Positions 24,932 to 36,851 are shown, counted from the stretch's first letter. The stretch is DNA of 64,000 nucleotides from Lycium barbarum (GCF_019175385.1 NC_083337.1:50320938-50384937), one strand, 5' to 3'. The notes: generated from the sequence alone by a model not told the origin. Numbers and translations: made by a program.

Positions 24932-24946
24932 TTCTTCCCCCCTTAG
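24932..24946 (-). other. Polypurine tract of T2
   Basis: TTCTTCCCCCCTTAG on the plus strand is the reverse of CTAAGGGGGGAAGAA. A pre-PPT hairpin with one mismatch lies at about 24948-24968. Confidence 0.8.
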
Positions 24947-25106
24947 GAACATTCTTCCTCGAATGTTAAAGTCTCGGGGAATTCTACAAAAATTTCGCCA
25001 GAGTTTCCTTTGTAATGTGGCATTACCATCCTGTCACAACAACCCACAATAGCAATGCCTCACAGGGCAACAACACAATAGCAATAGAAATTTGGCCACA
25101 CACAAC

Positions 25107-27863
25107 CTAAATGCATAAAAAGGAATCATACATACCTTGTGATCTTGACGTCTCATCTTGGCCCTCGTCCAAAGGCTGAAATAAATGTGGGTAATTGGAT
25201 CGCATGTTCTCTTCCGCTTCCCATGTCATCTCCTCTCGTTTACTGCTTTTCCATAGAACCTTAACCGAGGCCACCTCCTTGTTTCTAATCCTCCGTACTT
25301 GCCTATCTAATATGGCAATGGGTATTTCATCATAAGTTAACCTTTCTGTCACTTGAACATCATTTACTGGGACGATCCTCGTAGGATCTCCAACACACTT
25401 CCGAAGCATCGAGACATGGAAAACTGGATGAACTAACTCCAGATCGGGAGGTAAATCTTACTCATAGGCCACCTTGCCTATTTTTTGCACAATCTCATAA
25501 GGCCCTATATACCGGGAACTAAGCTTCCCCTTCTTGCCAAATCTCATTACGCCCTTCATTGGCGACACTTTCAAGAATACCCAATCATTCACTTCAAACT
25601 CTAAGTCCCTTCGACGATTATCCGCATAGGATTTTTGACGACTCTGGGCTGTTAACAACCGATCTTGTATGAGCTTAACTTTCTCTATAGCTAGCTGGAC
25701 CAAGTCTGGTCCTATCAATTTAGTCTCTCCGGTTTCAAACCGCCCAATTGGGGATCTACACTTTCGCCCATATAAAGCCTCATACGGTGCCATTTGAATG
25801 CTAGAATGATAACTGTTATTGTAAGCAAACTCAATGAGTGGAAAATGGTCATCCCAACTACCTCTAAAATCTATCATACATGCCCGCAACATATCTTCAA
25901 GAGTCTGAATGGTGCGTTCAGCTTGCCCATCCGTCTGTGGGTGAAATGTCGTGGTTAGGCGCACTTGGGTCCCTAGACCCTCTTGGAACGATCTCCAAAA
26001 CTTAGCTATAAACTAAGTCCCTCTATCGGAGATGATAGATACTGGAACGCCATGGAGTTTCACTATCTCTTTAAGATAAAGCTTCGCATAATCTTCTGCC
26101 ACATAGGTCGTCCTGACCGGTAAGAAATGAGATGACTTTGTGAGTCTATCCACAATCACCCATATGGAATCATACTTACGTCAAGAACGGGGTAACCCTG
26201 TAATGAAATCCATATTAATCACTTCCCACTTCCAAGTTGGGATTTCTATAGCTTGCAATAATCCACCCGGCTTTTGGTGTTCAATCTTCACTTGTTGACA
26301 ATTAGGACACTGAGCTACGAATTGCGCTATATCTTTCTTCATCCCATTCCACCAATATATAGACTTAAGATCATGATACATTTTCGTCGCTCCGGGGTGT
26401 ACGGAGTAACGGGAACAATGAGCTTCCCTCAATATTTGGTGACGTAGGCCTACTACATCGGGAACACATAACCTGCCTCTACATCGGAGAACTCCGTCTC
26501 CCGAAATATCAAATGATGACTCCTCTTTCTGAGGGAGTGTATCTCTGTACTGCATTAGCATGGGATCCTCATATTGTTGCTCTTTTACTTCCGCTACTAG
26601 CGATGAAACTGCTGAATTCTGAATGGTAGCTCCACTGCTACCTGAGTCCACTACTCGGACTCCTAGGCTAGCTAACTGTTGAAGCTCACGGGCCATCTCT
26701 TTCTTTTCTGGTCGTACATCACATAGACTTCCCATGGATCTGCGGCTAAGAGCGTCAGCCACAACGTTAGCCTTTCCGGGGTGATACAAGATATCAACAT
26801 CATAATCCTTTAGCAACTCCAACCATCGTCGTTGCCGCAAATTCAACTCTTTCTACTTGAAGATATACTGAAGGCTCTTATGACCTGTATAAACATCCAT
26901 ATGGACACCATATAAATAATGTCACAATATCTTTAATGCATGGACCACTGCGGCTAATTCTAAATCATGGGTCGGGTAATTCTGTTCATGTTTCCGCAAT
27001 TGCCTAGAAGCGTACGCAATCACCTTACCGTGTTGCATCAGTACACAACCTAGCCCGATGCCTGAAGCATCGCAATAAACAACATACCCTTCCAATCCCT
27101 CTGGAAGTGTCAAGACTGGGGCAGAAGTCAATATATCTTTCAACTCTTGGAAGCTACGCTCGCAGGCATATGTCCATTGAAACTTAGCTGACTTCTGAGT
27201 CAACTTTGTGAGCGGTGCAGAAATAGAAGAGAAACTCTCAACAAATCTTCTGTAATAACCTGCTAAGCCCAAAAAGCTACGAACCTCCGTAGGAGTCGTG
27301 GGCCTTGGCCAAGTCTTCACGGCCTCAATCTTTTGGCTATCCACCCGAATACCATTAGCCGCAACAATATGGCCCAGAAATGATACTGAGTTCAACCAAA
27401 AGTCACACTTGGAGAATTTTGCAAACAACTCTCGAGCTCGCAGAACTCCAAGGACTATACGCAGATGCTCCGCATGATCTGCCTCGGATCTAGAATAAAC
27501 CAGGATATCGTCGATGAATACAATCACGAATAGATCCAGAAAAGGTCCGAATACATTATTCATTAAGTCCATAAAAGCTGTCGGTGCATTAGTTAACCCA
27601 AACGACATTACTCGGAACTCGAAATGGCCATATATTGTTCTGAAAGCTGTCTTAGGGATATCTTTCTCCCTAACTCTTACTTGGTGGTACCCGAACCTCA
27701 AATCATTCTTTGAAAACCATTTGGCACCTTGCAATTGATCAAATAAATCATCTATCCTCGGAAGAGGATACTTGTTTTTAATCGTCACTTTATTCAATTA
27801 CCGATAATCAATGCACATTCTCAAGGAGCCATCTTTCTTTCGGACGAACAATACGGGTGCTCC
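25107..27863 (-). pseudogene. T2 pol: RT, RNase H, integrase, chromodomain (broken by stops)
   Basis: Read down the minus strand: RT with [11 protein letters not shown] and the catalytic FIDDILVYS (Asp pair near 27507-27512); RNase H beginning [10 protein letters not shown] near 27070; integrase H2C2 domain (HPGATKMYH ... CPNCQQ, near 26290-26410); core Asp in NMDFITGLP (about 26195-26220); the conserved Glu in QTDGQAERTIQ (near 25915-25940); GPYEIV motif near 25495; chromodomain KREEMTWEAEENM...YPHLF (25180-25245). Stops interrupt it at 27798-27800, 26922-26924, 26853-26855, 26181-26183, 26013-26015 and 25458-25460. Relative to T3 the RT catalytic neighbourhood also has changes (KNDLRF for KIDLRS). 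Polyproteins of this type are normally one continuous frame. Confidence 0.9.
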
Positions 27864-29944
27864 CTACGGGGATGAACTAGGCCTAATGAAGCCTTTATCA
27901 AGCAAGTCCTTCAATTTCTCCTTCAACTCTTTCAATTCTGCGGGTGCCATTATATATGGAGGAATAGATATAGGTGTGGTGCCTGGCAACACATCAATGG
28001 TAAAATCAATCTCCCGTTCGGGAGGAAGGCCTGGAAGCTCTTCCGGGAACACATCTGGAAATTCGTTCACCACTGGAACTGACTGTAGAGTCGGCGACTC
28101 AGCTTCTACATCTTGAACTCGTACTAGATGATAAATGCACCCTTTTGTGATCATTTTCCTTGCCTTTAGATAGGAAATAAACCTACCTTTTGGTGATGCC
28201 ATATTCCTTTTCCATTCTAAGACTGGTTCTCCTGGAAACTGGAAACGAACCATCTTCATTCGGCAATCAACATAGGCATAACAAGAAGCCAACCAATCCA
28301 TGCCCATAATAACATCAAAATCTACCATCTCTAGCTCATGCAAATCAATCATAGTACGACGATCACAAATCACAATCACATAATTCCTATATACTCGGCT
28401 AGCTATTACCGATTCACCCACGGGTGTAGACACCTCAAAAGGTTTGATAGACTCTGGCTCAATTATAAATCGACCCGCAATATATGGAGTAACATATGAT
28501 AATGTGGAGCCCAGATCAATCAAAGCATATACATCATGAGAGAATACCGATAATATACCTGTGACCACATCAGGAGAAGACTCAAGATCTTGGCGTCCAG
28601 CCAAAGCATAAATACGGTGCTGAGGACCGCTAGTACTGGGAGCTCTGCCTCTACCTCTACCATGGCCGACTGGCGCATGTGTACTTGGCCCCGTAAGGCG
28701 CACAGATGCCGAAGATCTAGCTACCGACCCTGATGGTTGGGTCCTACCTCTACCATGTACTGAGGGGCAATCACGCATAATATGGCCTGGTCGACCACAT
28801 GAATAGCAACCATCTGAACCAAATCGGCATTGACCCCAATGCGACTTCCCACACTGGGAACATCGTAGTATAGGTGGCCTTGATTGGCCTGAATCACCTC
28901 TAAACTGGGACCCCGAATAACTCTGACTCGGCCCGGGATGAGTAGATCTATCAAGACTCTGCCTGAAAACCATGGAGGTGCACTGGTCATAGAATAGCCC
29001 GAATGTCTAGGGAACTGTTGCATGTGTCCGCCTCTGGACTCACTTATTGGGCCTGAAGATCTGGCCCTCTTGCTACGACCCCTATCCTGCTCGCGCTCAC
29101 TTCTCCGCTGCTGTAGGTTTTCTTCTAAGTTCTGAGCATGCGCCTGAATGCGTGCAATATCCATACCGTCCTGAAGGGACGCAGTCAAGCATTTATCCAT
29201 CAAGTGTGGCCCTAGGCCCTTTACGAATCGGTGTACCCTGTCGCCCATATCTGCCACCATGGCCGAAGCATACCTAGCCAAAGAGTTAAAGCGGAGGCTA
29301 TACTCTAAGGCACTCATACTACCTTGCCTCAAATTTAAGAATTTATCGGCCCTTGCTCGCCGAACTTCTGGAGGTATATAGTGAGGGAGAAAAGCATCAA
29401 TAAACTCTTGCCATACCGGGGGAGGTGCATTTGCTCCCCGTGAAGCCATCCATACCGTATACTACTGAATCGAGACATCTCTCAATCTATATGACGCTAA
29501 CTCCACTGACTCGGTGTCTGAAGCATGTATCAACCGGAGCGTCCTTAGCATACCATCAATAAAGTCCTGGGGATCCTCCTCCGGCTTTGACCCAATGAAT
29601 TCCGGAGGGTTCAAAGTAATGAAATCACAGGCCCTTGCACTAACAGCCCTATCACCATACCCTGAACTTTGCCTCTGAGCCTGGGCTGCAACCAACTGGG
29701 TCAACAAATTAATGGCCTCTTTCACATCTTGGCTAGAAGCATTCAGTGGAGGAGCTGGAGGTGCTGGAGCTGGGGCGGAGGCTCCCTCACGCTCCTCAGT
29801 AATAGGCATTGTCTGGGAGGACTGAGATTGAGCCGCACTCTGGGACTCACTTTCCTCTACTACCGGTGGCGGTGCTCTTTCAGCCCGCTTTTCTGCCACC
29901 GTCTTGCCCTTTTGGACTGCTGTAGCCTTTCCCTTTTTAGGCAT
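27864..29944 (-). pseudogene. T2 gag-protease (broken)
   Basis: The start is the ATG at 29942-29944 (MPKKGKA), matched by T3 at 55946. The Gag core (WQEFIDAFLPHYIP ... FNSLARYA) is followed by a charged linker rich in Arg/Glu, a first CX2C-type finger (CSQCGKSHWGQC, 28827-28862) and a CCHC knuckle (CYSCGRPGHIMRDC, 28767-28808). Protease has DLGSTLSYV with the catalytic-type Asp at 28515-28517, where the family usually has D-x-G-S/T. A Trp-to-stop change at 29462-29464, a frameshift near 28960-28975 and a Trp-to-stop at 27864-27866 just before RT disrupt it. Gag would form the particle and bind RNA; protease would process the polyprotein. Confidence 0.9.
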
Positions 29945-30055
29945 CTCTGAAATACACAACACACGATTTAGGAGCAAGAATTTCCTACATCATAGCTCTA
30001 TCGCACGATTCTTATGAAGAAAGAAGGTCATTTATTCCTAAAATGTCCGCAGCTT

Positions 30056-30095
30056 CTTGTTTATAAGTGTGGCGTGCAACACACTTATAACCAAG
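30056..30095 (-). promoter_or_regulatory. Leader hairpin between PBS and gag of T2
   Basis: A 16-bp arm pair (CTTGGTTATAAGTGTG with CACACTTATAAACAAG, one mismatch) encloses a 7-8 nt loop containing TGCA. The same structure occurs in T3, E3 and E4 at the same place with changes on both arms. Its position suggests a packaging or dimerisation signal; that role is inferred. Confidence 0.6.
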
Positions 30096-30138
30096 ACTCT
30101 ACTAGACACGGCTCTTAGACACACCCTAGGACTGAACT

Positions 30139-30150
30139 GCTCTGATACCA
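30139..30150 (-). other. Primer binding site, initiator tRNA-Met type
   Basis: GCTCTGATACCA on the plus strand is the reverse of TGGTATCAGAGC, four bases (reading AAAG) inside the 5' LTR end at 30155. Confidence 0.9.
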
Positions 30151-30154
30151 CTTT

Positions 30155-32363
30155 TGTCACGACCCGACTCGGGGCCGCGACGAGCACCCGGTGCTTGCCC
30201 ACCCGGACACCCTCTTAGCTTACTCTTATGCTTTCATCTAGGTGAGCCACAGAATTATACATGCATTTCCATTCATTCGTCAACTAGTCCCATTTGGACA
30301 ACAGCACATTTATATCATTGTAGGCATCTATGTCATGTCAATGTGCATGGGCCGACGTGGCTGACAAAATGATATACAAAACATAGGCCGACAAGGCCAA
30401 ACACATCTACCCACACACACACACATATCTACGAGCCTCTAAGAGTATAACATATCATATTAGCGGGACAGGACCCCGCTATGCCCATAATTATATACAC
30501 AAACGAATGAGTACCCAAAAGATATGGCTCCGAAGGAAATGGAGCTCTCTATGTAATCTCCGAATAGGAAGCTATGGATCAAGTCTGTCTCCCTGTGCAC
30601 CTGCGGGCATGACGCAGCATTCACAAACAAAAGGACGTCAGTACGAAGAATGTACTGAGTATGTAAAGCATGATCAACATCGATATACAAGCATAATGAA
30701 CAACATATGAAATTGCATAGGGGGGGGGGGAGAGATAATAATATCATCGTCATAGTACTTACCTGCCTTTCGTAGTACTTTCCATTTTTTTCATACGTAT
30801 TAGTACACCTACGTCATCATCCGTATTCCATAATAGTACTCGTACCATACTTGTGCTCATATTCATATACATGTCCTTATTCATATTCTTGTACATAGTC
30901 TTATCACATTTATATTCATATTATATACATAGTCATTTCATATACATAGCATTTACATAGCATACCCGACCTCATAGGATCGGTGTTTCATACATACTTG
31001 GCCAACCAAGGCTCAAGGTTACTCATACCTGGCCCTACCAAGGCTTCAGGGTTATCCGTACCATCTGCAGATGTGTGCGCGCGTTTCGTAATCGTATACA
31101 TACTTTATACATATTCATATACATATATCCTACCCGGCGTCATAAACTCGGGGTGTCATTATAGCCATTCATAGGCACATGTAAATATAATAGCCCGTAG
31201 GCACCGTTAGAATCATTATTATTATCATCGTCATCACTATCATCATCATTTTCGCTACATCTCTATCTTATGCTTACTCGTCAAATACGGTGCGTAGTAC
31301 AATCGTAGCACGTATCGAGGATCGTGAGCTTATGAGCTCGGAATGTCAATCACTTGAACACAACATACTCATATAGAGGATTTAAGAGTCTGGCCAAGGA
31401 ACCATGCCTTATGAAAGAAGGGTTAGCCTTACATACCTCTTCGTCGAACTATTCTACACTTGCGCGTACTACTTGGATGCTCAAGTTTCTACCTTCATTA
31501 ATATAATAACAATAGCCATTAGTCATTCACATTACCCACATTCCTCATTTTACCCTCCATTGACCATCTTAGTATATACTTCTACCATCCAAGTATTTCA
31601 ACTCCCCAATATGTTAACCAACATATAAATATCATGAATCTTACCTTAGATGATATAGGGACAAGCTTTGGTTGATAATACTTCACTTTGAGCAAAACCC
31701 TAGTTTTTCTCCATTTGCATTTCTTGACTTGAATTGTATTTAATGGCTTGCTTACACTTGATTCACTCGTTTATGTTGTTGGGGACTTATAATCCTTGAA
31801 AACTTATGAAATAAATGTAGAGAGATGATTCTAGAGAGAAGTGGTGTAATGTAGAAATGAAATAAAACAAGTCTTGGTCCTCATATTTAATGAATTGAAA
31901 ATATGTGCTGAGGTGTACAGTGGTCGTCCATGGAGGTTTACGGTCCGTATTCAAGTTTACGGACCGTCCCTCGTGGTCGTCTTTAACCCTAAGCAGAACC
32001 AGAAACTTTGGCTGCATGCATGGTGATTTACGACCATGGTTTACGGGCCGTAAATCACTTTACGGTCCGTCCACCAGGTCATTTTTAACAATTTACTCGA
32101 CTGGCAGAAAGTTGAAGTTTTTGCATGCCAATTTACGACTGCCAGTTTACGGACCGTATTCCATTTTACGGTCCGTATTTTGCACTTTACGACCACTGGG
32201 CAGTTTTGCCAACTTTCAACTTTTCACATTTCTCGACTTTTCATTCTAATCATTCTCGTCCATTTATGCACATTGCTCATGAAACATTATACACACGCAC
32301 TCCTCGCACACATCACTAGTTCGTTTACTTGCGTACCAATGGGAAATTTTCCGAGGTGTAACA
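30155..32363 (-). repeat. T2 5' LTR (minus strand)
   Basis: Runs from TGTCACGACCCG at 30155 to GGTGTAACA at 32363. It matches the 3' LTR base for base apart from scattered substitutions and small indels. Modules: palindrome array 31935-32200; TATA-like site about 31891-31902; micro-exon-like block 31437-31488 ending GAG|GTATG; terminal hairpins near 30590-30670. Confidence 0.94.
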
Positions 32364-32540
32364 TCCACTACTCCGGAGGTGCCATTTATTGATACATTCT
32401 TTTGTGTGCATATTTGGGTATGACGGGGTCCCTTCCCGTCTTTATGTCTCAGTACTCCAGTAGAGGCTCGTAGATGCATATGCGTAGATAGTAGACATCT
32501 CATGAATACACCAGTGTATGGCAGCCTCGTGGGCTGATGT

Positions 32541-32542
32541 TG

Positions 32543-32597
<55 letters not shown>
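32541..32597. repeat. (TG)n(TA)n microsatellite in the T1 LTR
   Basis: A GT run passes directly into a TA run of about 40 bases. It creates spurious Tyr-Ile and Thr-His frames. Confidence 0.95.
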
Positions 32598-32601
<4 letters not shown>

Positions 32602-33381
32602 TTGTGAATGTCGATGACCACCTCATGATAAGTTTCGTGTTGGTAATAATGTATGTTCAGGTTTAGTTTGATGGCAAGTATGATAGGTGGTGCTCGGTCG
32701 GGTAGCTCCAGGTACCCGTCATGGCCTCTAGTCGGGTCGTGACACCATAAGCACACTACCTCCATCCTCTTTGGACTACCTATAATTATCCTTTTTGTTA
32801 AGACTCCCACTTTTCCAGGTACTAAGATTCCCAATTGTCCTTCGTATTAATTTCATTCTCTTTTTTTTCTTGATGGCTTGCAAACTTTTCTTATCCTCTT
32901 CGTTACCCTTCAGAATATGTCTCTACGTATTTAGATGCGGTCCAATTTCTCTGGTACGAGCGATTCGAACAACGGTCTAGAAACATCATATCTCACGTCA
33001 ATGAGAATCATTCTCTTTGTCTCGTTAATCCCCTTACTTTCCTATCATACATTCTTTCCCATACCTGCCCCATACTATACTCGAACTTTGGCTTCTCCAA
33101 GCTAATACATTTCTTCCTTTGAAATTTTAGGAATGTCATAATTCACTTCGGGACTAAACCTGCTCTTCTTCCCCCCCCCCCCCCTCCTTTTAAGGATGTT
33201 CTTATACACCAGTAACCTTTGAATAGTACTCATCTTTGATAATCACCTGGTCGACCTTAACGATCCTCCTACTTATCGGTTCTTTAAAATGTCAGAATTC
33301 CTTTCGTCGCATGGTTTGACTTATTTCCCTTTCTACTGGTTGAAGTATGGTATTAAATCAAATGCTCATACGTGTTCGATC

Positions 33382-36300
33382 TGTTATATCCCGTATTTCG
33401 TACATTCGGATGATTCGAGAAAGTCGTGGCAAGTTAAGGACAAGATCATTTTCAGGAGTTGTTTGATGTACGAGTTGTTAAGAATATTATTCGTGTACGT
33501 CGGTAGTATGGAAATATTGGGAAAGGCCACGGGAAAAAAAAAAGAAAAATTCGCAAAATGACCTATGGTAATATCATGGAAGTCTAAGGGTAAAATGGTA
33601 ATTTCACAAAGTCTTGAAAATTCATAAAAAATTCCATGTTGGTTGTGTGGCGTAAGTATATGCCCACATTGCTTTGGGGGCTAAAGTGTGCCAAGGAAAA
33701 CATTTGTCTTCTTTGACCAAGTGAGAACTTAAGAAAAGAAAGGAAAAATCAAGAAAATTGGAGAATTTTCTAGAGAGGGGCATGTGCCCCTCACATGTTT
33801 GGAAATATATGTATATATATATGAAGTCTTCTACTAATTCAAGAAAAAAGGAGAAGAACAAAACAAAAAAAAAAAGATGAAGAGAGTGAAGGTGAGAGTT
33901 TCGGCCAACCATGGAAAAATTTGGCCATGAGAAATCTTGTTCCAAAAATTATTTTCTTGTGGTATTCCCACTAATTCAAGGGTCCTCTACAACGTGGCAT
34001 AATCGTTTCGGAAGATAATTACCCTTTTCGTCGTTCCCGCATTCGAGGCAAGTTGAGAAGTTGAAGAAGAAAGGTGAGTTTTAATCTTGTTTTATGTGTT
34101 ATGAATGGTTTATATGTGTTGTAGTATGCTAAGATGGAAGAAATTCATGATAGAAAGCAAGTTGGAGTTATGGCCGTGTGTATGTTTCTTTGGTGTAAGT
34201 ATGATAAACAAATTTTACTTAATGTTATTTGATTGTGGTATATGTTGTGGAGTGTGAAAATGAATGAAGTTCATGACAAAATGGATGTTGGGGTGTTGGC
34301 CGAAAATGGGCTGCTTTGTATGTTAGGTAATGGCCTAATTTTATTTAGTGTTGGTTGATATGGTTATGAGCGTTTTGAGCATGTCGTATTGTGTTAAAAT
34401 GGATGAAATGCATGAAGTTGTGTGTGTTAATGTGTTGGCCGAATGGTGGCTGCTTGTGTAAAAGAAATGGACTGATTTTATTTGGTATGAATTGGTTGTC
34501 GTATTGTGAACGCCATGATGAAAAATGAAGGTTTAATGACTCATGTCGAAGTTGTAGTGTTGTGGGCTGTTTTGAAAGATAACATGATTCCAATATGTTT
34601 TCTCATATTTATGAAGATAATGTGTTAATGTATGGAATTATTGACATAGTTTATGAATTGGAAAGAAAGAAAAGCATTTTTGTCGTATTCATTAAGTTGG
34701 AAGGTTTCGGGTAAGGTTGGGTGTTGGTTTGGACGTTTTGAATTACTTGTCGATATTGTTGTTATGATTGTTAGTATTGTTGTTTGTTTGGCCGGGTCAA
34801 ATTCCCGGATTGTTGTTGTTGATTTGGGGCCGAGCCATATTCTCGGGGTTGATATATTTACAGGGGAGATGCTGCCGAAATTTCGGCAGAATATAAATGA
34901 ATGTGCTTGAAAGGTCAAGGCAAGTATATGACAAAGGATCTAATGAATGTGTGAACTCCTTTGACTATAGATTAACAAGTTGGACGAATAAGCGAAGCTA
35001 GTAAGGCGCGACGCAGGTATGGTAAGGCTCATCCCTTTCTTTCTATGGCATGATCCCAATGTTATAATTTTGTAATTGTTTCCATATCGCCCGTGTTTTG
35101 AAAGTTAGATGTCTGTGATTCTAAGGTATGCTTACTTCCCCGATAACCCGTCAATGTTTTCCAAAATGTTCGTATTTCTCTAAAATAAAGGTTATGGTGT
35201 CGTAAGCTCTTATGGCAATGACGATGGATGTGTTTCACGATGACAACGATGAGGTCAAGATTGAGAATGTTCTATGATGATTACGATAAGAATGATTTTC
35301 CAAAAATGACTTCTGAAATATTCATAAAAGGTTCTGAATTTCAAACGCTCATAACTTTCGTATACTAATTCCGATTGACCCGAAACATGTTTCTGAGTCT
35401 TCATATGTTCCCCACAACGTCCTTGTTTTCAAAAGCTAGAAGTTATGAATTCAAAACATGATTTCCTTTCCAAAAGTTATAAATGTTTTCCAAAATATAC
35501 ATTTTTCTCCAAAATCCAAGTTTTACGATTTTTGAAAGTTTTTATAACTAAAACAACGACTACGAAGTTATGATGACAATAATGAAGCCGGACATGAGAA
35601 AGTGTCTATGACGAATATGCCAAGGATATGTTCTTAACATGAATACGACGATATGAAATGTTAAGCTAGTTTTGGATAATGACTACTCTGAAGGTTTTAA
35701 AGTACACGAAGTAATATGTTATGATCCTGTTTTATGTTTTCTCGAGATGATGTTCTTCATTGATAGTCTCGCCTTATAATCGTTCCTTCAAGGCGGGACA
35801 TAACGACCATGATGATTCCATAATACAATCGGAGGTTACCGACCTTACGTCACTCCGATAGATACATGACTTTCCTTGGGCTCTCATGCATGCTATATAT
35901 GTATATGGGAGGGGGGAAGGGATACATGTATATGGGGGTATGGGGAAGGGACACATGTTTCATCGCCACCTGGTCAGACGCGGGATATATGGGCGAGCCG
36001 ACATATTTCGGCGCTATGTGGGCGAGCCGACTTGTTCGGTGCTATGATATGATATGACCCAATAAGCATGCATGGTTTCCGCCCTAAGTGGCATTCATAT
36101 GTACATGTATTTCAATCGGCCTATGATACACTATATGATTCCCCATGATATGACATGATATGATATGATACGACTAACTATGATATGACACGATATGACA
36201 TGATATGATATGATACGACATGATATGCTATGATATGACATGATATGATATAGTATGACATGATATGATCTGACACGATATCATATGACATGATATGTTC

Positions 36301-36793
36301 CCTACGAGATGCCATATGATTCCCTTGTGATTATCTCCACTGGTACCTCTCCTTGTATTGTCGTTCATGCCTTACATACTAAGTACATTGCTCGTACTGA
36401 CCCCTCTTCTTCGGGGGCTGCGTTTCATGCCGCGCAGGTACACCCAGATGAGCAAGGCTATTATAGAAGATGTTCCAGCGAAGTTGGCGAGCTCCATTTG
36501 ACCCTGGAGTGTAGCCGAGTCAGCGTACTATGTTATGACGTTTGTTTGGAGTTAGAGACTTTGCAGACAGAGTTGTGGGTTCCGGGAGTCAGTTTGTTTT
36601 TTGATACAAGTTTTACACAGTTACAGATTTTATTTGATTTGAAAGCAACAAAAAGAATATTTCAGAAATTTTATTATGTATACTTGGCTTAGGGGTTCAA
36701 AGGGTTATATATGTAATAAGAGTCAGCGGGTTCGCTCGGCTCCGAACATGGGGTCGGGTGCCCATCACACCTTAGTAAAGTCAGGGTGTGACA
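33382..36793 (+). repeat. E4 5' LTR (3412 bp)
   Basis: Starts TGTTATATCCCG, ends GGGTGTGACA. TATA-like tatatgtatatatatatg at about 33807-33824; first donor AAG|GTGAG 34073/34074; palindrome CCGAAATTTCGG 34875-34886; acceptor GACTATAG ending 34970; micro-exon-like block 34971-35016; donor GTATGG (one base off the usual GTATGT); hairpin GTCTCGCCTT/AAGGCGGGAC 35766-35799; second hairpin with TTACGTCA 35830-35857; tandem ATATGAC-type repeat 36130-36300; terminal hairpins 36370-36445. Near 35974 it lacks ~35 bases ('ctggcattatcatcccgg...' plus one ACGCGGGAT unit) that the 3' LTR keeps, consistent with loss between short repeats. Confidence 0.94.
36130..36300. repeat. Degenerate ATGATATGAC-type tandem repeat in the E4 5' LTR
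   Basis: About 170 bases of 5-base units (ATGAT, ATATG, ACATG, ACACG variants). A slightly shorter copy is at 40740-40905 in the 3' LTR, differing mainly by whole-unit changes, as expected of slippage. Confidence 0.85.
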
Positions 36794-36796
36794 AAG

Positions 36797-36808
36797 TGGT
36801 ATCAGAGT
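36797..36808 (+). other. Primer binding site of E4, tRNA-Met type
   Basis: TGGTATCAGAGT lies three bases after the LTR end; it matches the initiator tRNA-Met consensus (TGGTATCAGAGC) at 11 of 12 positions. Confidence 0.88.
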
Positions 36809-36851
36809 AGGTCGGTCTAAGGGTTGTCTGCAAAGTCGTGTCCAGTGGAGT

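Larger units (their letters stand above)
22729..32363 (-). mobile_element. T2: full-length minus-strand Ty3/gypsy chromovirus (9635 bp), coding-defective
   Basis: All structural parts are present: perfect duplications TCCAC (22724-22728 and 32364-32368), two LTRs of 2203 and 2209 bp, a tRNA-Met PBS, a PPT, and gag-protease-RT-RNase H-integrase-chromodomain in one direction. The LTRs differ by scattered single bases, a few percent in the stretches I compared by eye (7 differences in the first ~155 bases; 5 in ~180 bases further in), so insertion is relatively recent. The coding region has at least nine in-frame stops and one frameshift, so it cannot make a working polyprotein. It lies inside the T1 3' LTR in the opposite orientation. 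Confidence 0.95.
14548..32747 (+). repeat. T1 3' LTR, split into four pieces by S1, S2 and T2
   Basis: Reading only the T1 pieces (14548-14553, 18074-19743, 22265-22728, 32369-32747) gives one ~2.5 kb LTR. It starts TGTTAC|ACCTCG and ends GGGTCGTGACA, and is homologous to the LTRs of T2 and T3. Modules: palindrome array 18430-18560; TATA TATAAATATA 18582-18591; first donor AAAG|GTGAG 18827/18828; acceptor TTGAATGTAG ending 19292; micro-exon-like block 19293-19340; donor GTATGTAAGG; hairpin 19608-19644; TTACGTCA region 19673-19700; triple-hairpin block 22588-22680. The bases after the LTR are CCATA inside E3, so T1 inserted into E3; the matching left copy is lost. Confidence 0.85.

Noticed and set aside
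36130..36300. CRISPR-like array or satellite
   Set aside because: Five-base units without spacers, located in an LTR of a plant retrotransposon; simple slippage repeat.
36309..36692. 127-codon open frame in the E4 5' LTR, with a shorter partner at 40911-41258
   Set aside because: It is present twice only because the LTRs are recent duplicates. The homologous block in E2b, S1 and S3 is not open in that frame and its conservation follows hairpin arms, not codons.
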